Positions 59,382-64,000 of a DNA stretch of 64,000 nucleotides are shown here, in pieces. The stretch comes from Hemileia vastatrix (taxonomy: Eukaryota > Basidiomycota > Pucciniomycetes > Pucciniales > Zaghouaniaceae): NCBI GenBank assembly GCA_030280995.1, contig JASXTE010000014.1:7082156-7146155 (forward strand), written 5' to 3'. Position 1 is the first letter of the stretch. The number at the start of each line of letters is the position of its first letter. The notes beneath the pieces were generated by a model. It was not told the origin of the DNA. It saw nothing but the letters and a program-made list of their open reading frames with translations, and searched no databases. The position numbers and the translations under genes were made by a program.

Positions 59382-59385
59382 CTTT
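59272..59385. repeat. (CTT)n, (CT)n and T-run microsatellites
   Basis: About 18 CTT units, a CT run, then about 28 T. Any reading frame across this stretch is spurious. Confidence 0.95.
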
Positions 59386-59901
59386 TTTTCCAATGACCTT
59401 TCCTCTTAAATACTTTTCTTTTCTTATTTTCATTTCCATTTTCATTTTCTTTTCTTTTTTTTATTTATTTTTATTTTTATTTTTTATTTTTTATTTTTTA
59501 TTTTGATTTTTGATTTTTGATTTTTATTTTCATTTTAAGCAAAACGAATCTAAGACTCTCCTTCTTCTTGCTCTTCATCCATATCATGGTTGATCTACCT
59601 CTCCTTTTTTACTTCAATGTTCTTGATGATCACTGTGATGGTTTAGTTAATTTTCCATGAGCATCACTTTTTTTTTTTAAAAGATTTCTTGAACTTTGTT
59701 GATCTGTTGTATAAAAATAATTCATCTATCTCTATCTCCATCCCCCCCCCCTCCACACACACACACACATCTCATCCCTCTCTGCCTCTCTTTATCTCAC
59801 TCTCCATATCCATGTAATTCAATCAACAATTGATTTAAATCCTTACAACTCTAAACCTAACTAACCAACTCACCCAATCACTCCTTCCCCTCTCACCCCA
59901 A

Positions 59902-60765
59902 TTAACTTTCCTCTAAATACTTTGCAAAAGAATCTAACCTCTTCTTCTCTTCCTCATCCACATCATCATTGACCCCTCCTCTACCTTCATGACCATCACC
60001 ATGATGGTCACTTAATCCACTATGAGCATCAGTTTTTAAAGATTTCTTGAACTTTCTTGATCCATCATATAAAAATGCTTTAACTTGTCTTCCACCAAAG
60101 AACCTGTTATCCATTTTCTAAGGAAAAAAAAAAAAAGAAAAAGAAAAAGAAAAAGAAAAAGAAAGGAAGAATCATAATCATGTTGGGTGAGTTGAGTGTT
60201 TAATCATGTATGAGATGATGTATTTGGACTTACAAGGACACATGCCTGTGCAGCAATAAGGTCTTTGTATTTGACTGTTATAATCCCGTCTGGCTCCAGC
60301 TATATATATACACAAGCATATATATATGCATATCAATGATTGAAAACCAAAATGGGAAAAAAAAAAAAAAAAAAAAAAATCATGATCACTATATGGTCAT
60401 TAAAAAAATCATTAAATCAATGCACATAAATTGAAAATCAACTAGACCCACATCATATAACGTCACATTTGTGACGACGCCCAACGTTTCACATTCTTCT
60501 CTCACATCTTCCTTTAAATCGATTAACAAAGTAGGATCTTCATCTAATTCTTCTTTCGTGAACATGTGTTGTAAGACGACCACTCTGGCATACTTTTGAC
60601 GCTTAATTTCTCTTTCATCTTCTTCAGGTTCGGAATCCCATTCTTCAAGTTTAGATTTTAATTTTTCGACTTTGCGAGCTCGTTTTTGTTTTTGTTCAAT
60701 TTCATGTTTTGAAGAAGGATGATGGATACCGGAGTTTTGAAAAGCAGCAGCAGCAGAAGCAGTTT

Positions 60766-60805
<40 letters not shown>

Positions 60806-61177
60806 AGTTGAAGTAGTATTAGTAGCAACAGAAGAAGAAGAAGAAGGCCCGGACGATTTATGTGAAAATTCAGCTTTGGAAACTTTGATCGATTGACCGC
60901 CGGTTAACCGTAAAGGAGTGTCATCAAATAATCGAATAGCCAGTTCGACCGACTCCTCTTTTAAAAAGACGACTAACGCTTCACCTTTAAATAATCCAGT
61001 TTTTTGATCATGATATAATTTAATTTTAGGTTCATTTTGATCATTGATTAAGATGAGACCAGCTTTTGAGAAGATGGATGATAATTCGTCAATGGTTGTA
61101 TCGGATGGTAAGTTGGTGATGTAAATGGCAGTATTCCGAGTTGTGTGGGTGTGTTTTTTATGAGGATCAGAGGAACC

Positions 61178-61213
<36 letters not shown>

Positions 61214-61716
61214 TTCTAATCTTTTCCGCTTTTTTCGAGTGACAGGATCTTCATGAGCTGCCACCTTTTGGATGTAATATATTGATGCATGGTTTCATTA
61301 AAAGAGAGATAGAGAAAGAAGGAAAGAAAGAAAAAAAAAGAAAGAAAAAAAAAAAAAAGAGAAAACTTTATATATTTATTACATATATATTATATACCAA
61401 ACAACATCCAACCAAAAACTAAGTGTGGATGTTGTACACTTACATTTTCATCCACACCTTCAACATGATAAGCAGTTTGTTGAGCTTTCCATAATTCTTC
61501 ATCTAAACAAGGTACCCAACAATGTTTATCCACCACCCATTCAAATTCTCTACCATGATCATCTTCAAATTGCCAAGTTGAAGTGACTTGATTGAAATGA
61601 ATTCTAGGATCATCGGAAGATTGAGGAAAAGAAGAATTAGGATCAAAGGTTGTATGAGTGATATTGGATGATGATAAAGAAGAAGAATCAGGAGATGACA
61701 TGAGATTAAAGGTCAA
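59902..61716 (-). CDS. CUS2: Splicing factor CUS2 / HTATSF1 homologue (U2 snRNP-associated, RRM/UHM protein)
   Basis: Exons by hand: 61716 (or 61701, second Met)-61444, 61264-60452, 60299-60234 and 60117-59902. All are GT-AG, three with GTAAGT or GTGGGT donors, and all phases are zero. Exon 1 carries IHFNQVTSTWQFEDDHGREFEW, the N-terminal tryptophan-containing block of this family. Exon 2 has RRM1 (NTAIYITNLPSDTTIDELSSIF and GLFKGEALVVF) and the linker KLEEWDSEPEEDE. It then starts the second RRM with RVVVLQHMFTKEELDEDP, as in the U2AF-homology motif. Exons 3 and 4 finish it: EPDGIITVKYKDLIAAQACV, then KMDNRFFGGRQVKAFLYDG. The family helps U2 snRNA/SF3b assembly. Gln (11) and Thr (about 14) runs in exon 2 are unusual additions. 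A Tat-specific factor label is only the human name. Confidence 0.92.
60354..60379. repeat. A run in a CUS2 intron
   Basis: A pure A tract of about 20 bases in intron 2 (60300-60451); TA-rich repeats flank it. Intron 3 (60118-60233) has an AAAAAG repeat near 60135-60163. Confidence 0.9.
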
Positions 61717-62032
61717 AAGTGCTCAAAAACAAGCTCAAGGGATTGAAATTCAATTGACATACATACATATGTACACTATGCATAATGGGGTGCATGGATG
61801 CCATCCAGAAGACATTTATTTTTTCTATCCTGACACAAGACAAAGTTGCTCAACACGTTGGGAAACAGAAATCCAAACAAATGATTTGAAGCCAACCATT
61901 TAAATGGACAACTGTTTTATATTTCTCACATCCTTGTATATCTAAACCAACCCATAATAAAACACACACACACACTGATTGATTGATTGATAGTCGTAGA
62001 TACAAATCACCCATATACTCTCATAAAGTGCT
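61717..62032. promoter_or_regulatory. Intergenic region, upstream of CUS2 and downstream of the isomerase gene
   Basis: 316 bases between two minus-strand genes. It must hold the CUS2 promoter and the 3' end of the upstream gene. I see short AC and GATT runs (61962-61990) but no certain TATA or poly(A) signal. Confidence 0.5.
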
Positions 62033-62556
62033 CTAAATCTTACTCTGACCATAATATTTTTGGCCCAACTTGAACGCGCGAGCACGATCAACTGATTGAT
62101 AATCAGCTGATCCTTCATGTAAACTTAATATATGAACACTATCTCTATAAAGTAATTCCTAAGAAGGGGGGGGGGGGGGAAGGAAACATTTCAATAGATA
62201 GCCGATAAGTATTAATTGTATAGATAACTCACTTTAGTCACACCATATATTCCATCTTTAGCTCTATGAGCTTTAGAAGAAGCGAGTTTTAAAGCAGTGT
62301 CCACCACTTCTGACTCTGGAGCCAACTGATCGACAATACCTAGTTGGAGGCTAAAATGGACCCACAGATTAAAAAGAGAGGATGAAGAGAATTGTTGAAA
62401 GATGGAAGGATGTTACGCTTCACGAGGAGTGAATCTATAAGCTTCTAAAGCAGCTTTTCGAACCCATTCTCTGTTAGGAAGTTTTGCTTCCAAGAGAGTC
62501 ATGAAGCCTAACTGTTAAAAGCCAAAAACAAAGGGATAGATGATTGATGAATGTTG

Positions 62557-62595
<39 letters not shown>

Positions 62596-62940
62596 ATTGA
62601 TGATTTTGAAAAGAAAAGAAAAGAAAAGAAAAGAAAAGGGGGTAGAGATTACAGGAAGATGAGCACCGAAATCGGCTTCGTTCATACACAAGAGAGCTCT
62701 TCCTTTATTTTCGTTTTCTTTCAAGATTCTATAGTCATGACATAGAGCCAACGTGAAGCCGCCACTGAAGAAGAGAAGATGAACAAGGGGGAAAGGAAGA
62801 AGAAGGGAAAAGGATAGGAGACGTACGCGATGGCATGACCATTGATAGCACACACCGTAGGGATAGGAAAGGTGAGAAGCAAAGAATATGCACGATAAAG
62901 AGTATCTAAGAGGAAAAGGAAGAATGGATGGGAGGATTAT

Positions 62941-62976
<36 letters not shown>

Positions 62977-63395
62977 GGTTTACGTTGAAAGAAATCATCC
63001 GAAGCAATAGCAGCTTTAAAGTCAAGACCGTTGCTGTAAAACTTGTTAGATTGACGTGGACCGCAGGTGACGAGAGCGAATTGACCAGGAGCGAGTGGAA
63101 GAGACCAAGAAGAGGGGTTGTTGATGTTGTTGTTGTCGTTGTTGTTGTTGTGGTTGTGATGATTGTTGTTGTTGTTGTTGTTGTTGTGATGATCTAAAGA
63201 TGATGATAACCTAGAAGATCTGAATAGACGTTCGACATCTTGTAAGAGAGGAATGAAGGTAAGATTGAGAAAGTGGTGAGTGAGTCTGTTGTCGGGCAGA
63301 TGGTGGAGCTCGGCGAGAAAGACGCCAGGATGAGCGCAAGGTCTTGAGAGCGTTGCGTGTGGATAGAAAGCGGGCGAAGGAAGGGCGCGATGCAT
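62033..63395 (-). CDS. Enoyl-CoA hydratase/isomerase family protein, probably peroxisomal delta3-delta2-enoyl-CoA isomerase
   Basis: Six exons by hand: 63395-62984, 62905-62827, 62764-62653, 62511-62417, 62350-62233 and 62158-62033. All introns are 60-90 nt, GT-AG, and all phases join. The N-terminus has HPGVFLAELHHLPDNRLT, then an oxyanion-hole type block (KFYSNGLDFK). The core reads FPIPTVCAINGHAIAGGFTLALCHDYR, the crotonase signature, followed by CMNEADFGAHLP. The C-terminus ends QSKI, a variant of the type 1 peroxisomal signal. The enzyme class shifts double bonds so unsaturated fatty acids can enter beta-oxidation. An Asn/His-rich insertion of about 25 residues in exon 1 is unusual. The exact enzyme (isomerase or hydratase) and the start Met are less certain. 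Confidence 0.88.
62937..62976. repeat. (ATAG)n microsatellite in intron 1 of the isomerase gene
   Basis: About ten ATAG units ending two bases before the intron 1 donor on the minus strand. A length change here could alter the intron but not the protein. Confidence 0.95.
63118..63190 (-). repeat. AAC repeat coding for an Asn-rich tract
   Basis: On the minus strand this is a run of AAC codons with CAT, GAC and ATC, coding for Asn, His, Asp and Ile. It lies inside exon 1 of the isomerase gene, between two conserved blocks. Confidence 0.9.
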
Positions 63396-63448
63396 AGGGC
63401 GAGATCAAAGTGGGGGGGGGGGGCGCTCACTCTGCTTCATTTTGTTTG

Positions 63449-63546
63449 ATGGCTTCCTCACTTTCATTTCGCACGCAATCACTACTCGAAGATCTTTTGG
63501 CTCAAGGTCATGAGCAGCCACAGCCACTTGCACAAGAAGAAGAAGT

Positions 63547-63578
<32 letters not shown>

Positions 63579-63616
63579 TAGAAGAAGAAGTAGAAGAAGA
63601 GGAAGAACCACAACAT

Positions 63617-63647
<31 letters not shown>

Positions 63648-63652
63648 CCAAT

Positions 63653-63683
<31 letters not shown>

Positions 63684-63688
63684 CCAAT

Positions 63689-63719
<31 letters not shown>

Positions 63720-64000
63720 CCAATCAACAACAACAACAACAACAACAACAACATCATCATCATCATCATCATCATCATCTAGTAAATCATCATCATCATC
63801 AAGACATCCAAAAACTTCCTTCCTCTCTCACTTCTCTACAAGAACACCAAGTCTATGGTTCCCCATCTTTCCTTTATTCTTTCTTTATCCGTTCTTTTCT
63901 TCCAACTATTCATCTCCCTCTTCCAATTCAGATTCCGATTCTTCCGGCTCTGGAACCGATTCTCTTACTTGGATCGCTTGGTTCTGTTCTTTGCCTGGTC
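63449..64000 (+). CDS. CKB1: Casein kinase 2 regulatory (beta) subunit, 5' end only
   Basis: The last readable residues, DSLTWIAWFCSLPG, are the conserved start of CK2 beta (W-I-x-W-F-C). The upstream frame from ATG 63449 (MASSLSFRTQSLLEDLLAQ) lies in another phase. An intron 63858-63931 (74 nt, GTTCCC to TTCAG) joins them exactly: VY, then DSDSSGSGTDSLTW. The N-terminal extension of about 137 residues has Glu runs, three Gln runs split by Ser-Asn, and a His run. CK2 beta normally has a short N-terminus before this motif. The subunit dimerises through a zinc ribbon (beyond the window) and holds the kinase tetramer together. Only 53 bases separate its ATG from the start codon of the divergent isomerase gene, so the start may be misplaced or the promoter shared. 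Confidence 0.82.
63613..63778 (+). repeat. CAA/CAT trinucleotide repeats coding for Gln and His tracts
   Basis: Runs of 9-10 CAA codons are separated by TCC AAT, giving a 36-bp tandem unit, followed by nine CAT codons. A GAA/GAG run (63535-63605) precedes them. All are in the frame of the putative CKB1 exon 1. Confidence 0.9.

Noticed and set aside
63482..63778. Minus-strand poly-Met/Leu frame
   Set aside because: Antisense shadow of the CAA/CAT/GAA repeats of the CKB1 exon.

Overview
The window looks like part of a very repeat-rich, AT-rich nuclear genome of a basidiomycete fungus, most likely a rust (Pucciniales). This is an inference. It rests on short GT-AG introns, fungal-type chromoviruses, a PIF/Harbinger transposon carrying an oxygenase of the type expanded in rusts, and three compact housekeeping genes at the right end. 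I could not run a database search.

Positions 1 to about 58.8 kb are almost entirely nested transposable elements, labelled here by letter. Z (1-4468, continuing at 13261-13278) is the 3' part of an LTR element whose LTR was split by chromovirus A (4469-13260, minus strand, target-site duplication AATAT). A truncated Z-type LTR, a spliced zinc-cysteine pseudogene and a decayed chromovirus B (about 14.7-18.2 kb) follow, then a solo A-type LTR (19191-20341). E (20347-30942, TSD GCAG) is the best preserved LTR element. Its LTRs differ by roughly 2% by eye, and its pol frame is broken by two stops. C (about 31.4-36.6 kb, minus) is a decayed chromovirus holding a solo E-like LTR (32924-34069). F, a relative of B, has been cut into three pieces (36601-36952, 46570-47167, 56437-58757). 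The first gap is chromovirus D (36953-46564, TSD TTACC), the second is a 9.3-kb PIF/Harbinger transposon H (47168-56431, TSD TAATA).

H carries a DDE transposase, a Myb/SANT-like accessory gene with 17-residue repeats, and a gene for a Tet/JBP-like 2-oxoglutarate Fe(II) oxygenase. All three are slightly damaged. The most unusual signal in the window is a 23-nt hairpin module: 4-bp stem, 6-nt loop, 4-bp stem, then NTAAACTGG. It is repeated about 30 times through E and Z with compensatory stem changes. D carries a different hairpin array in its 5' region.

From 58.8 kb the window returns to host genes: decayed duplicates of the CUS2/HTATSF1 3' exon expanded by microsatellites, the spliceosomal CUS2/HTATSF1 gene (minus), a peroxisomal-type enoyl-CoA hydratase/isomerase gene (minus), and the start of a casein kinase 2 regulatory subunit gene (plus, running off the window). 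All three carry long homopolymer tracts of Gln, Thr, Asn, Glu or His. Exon boundaries were placed by hand from GT-AG signals and reading phase.
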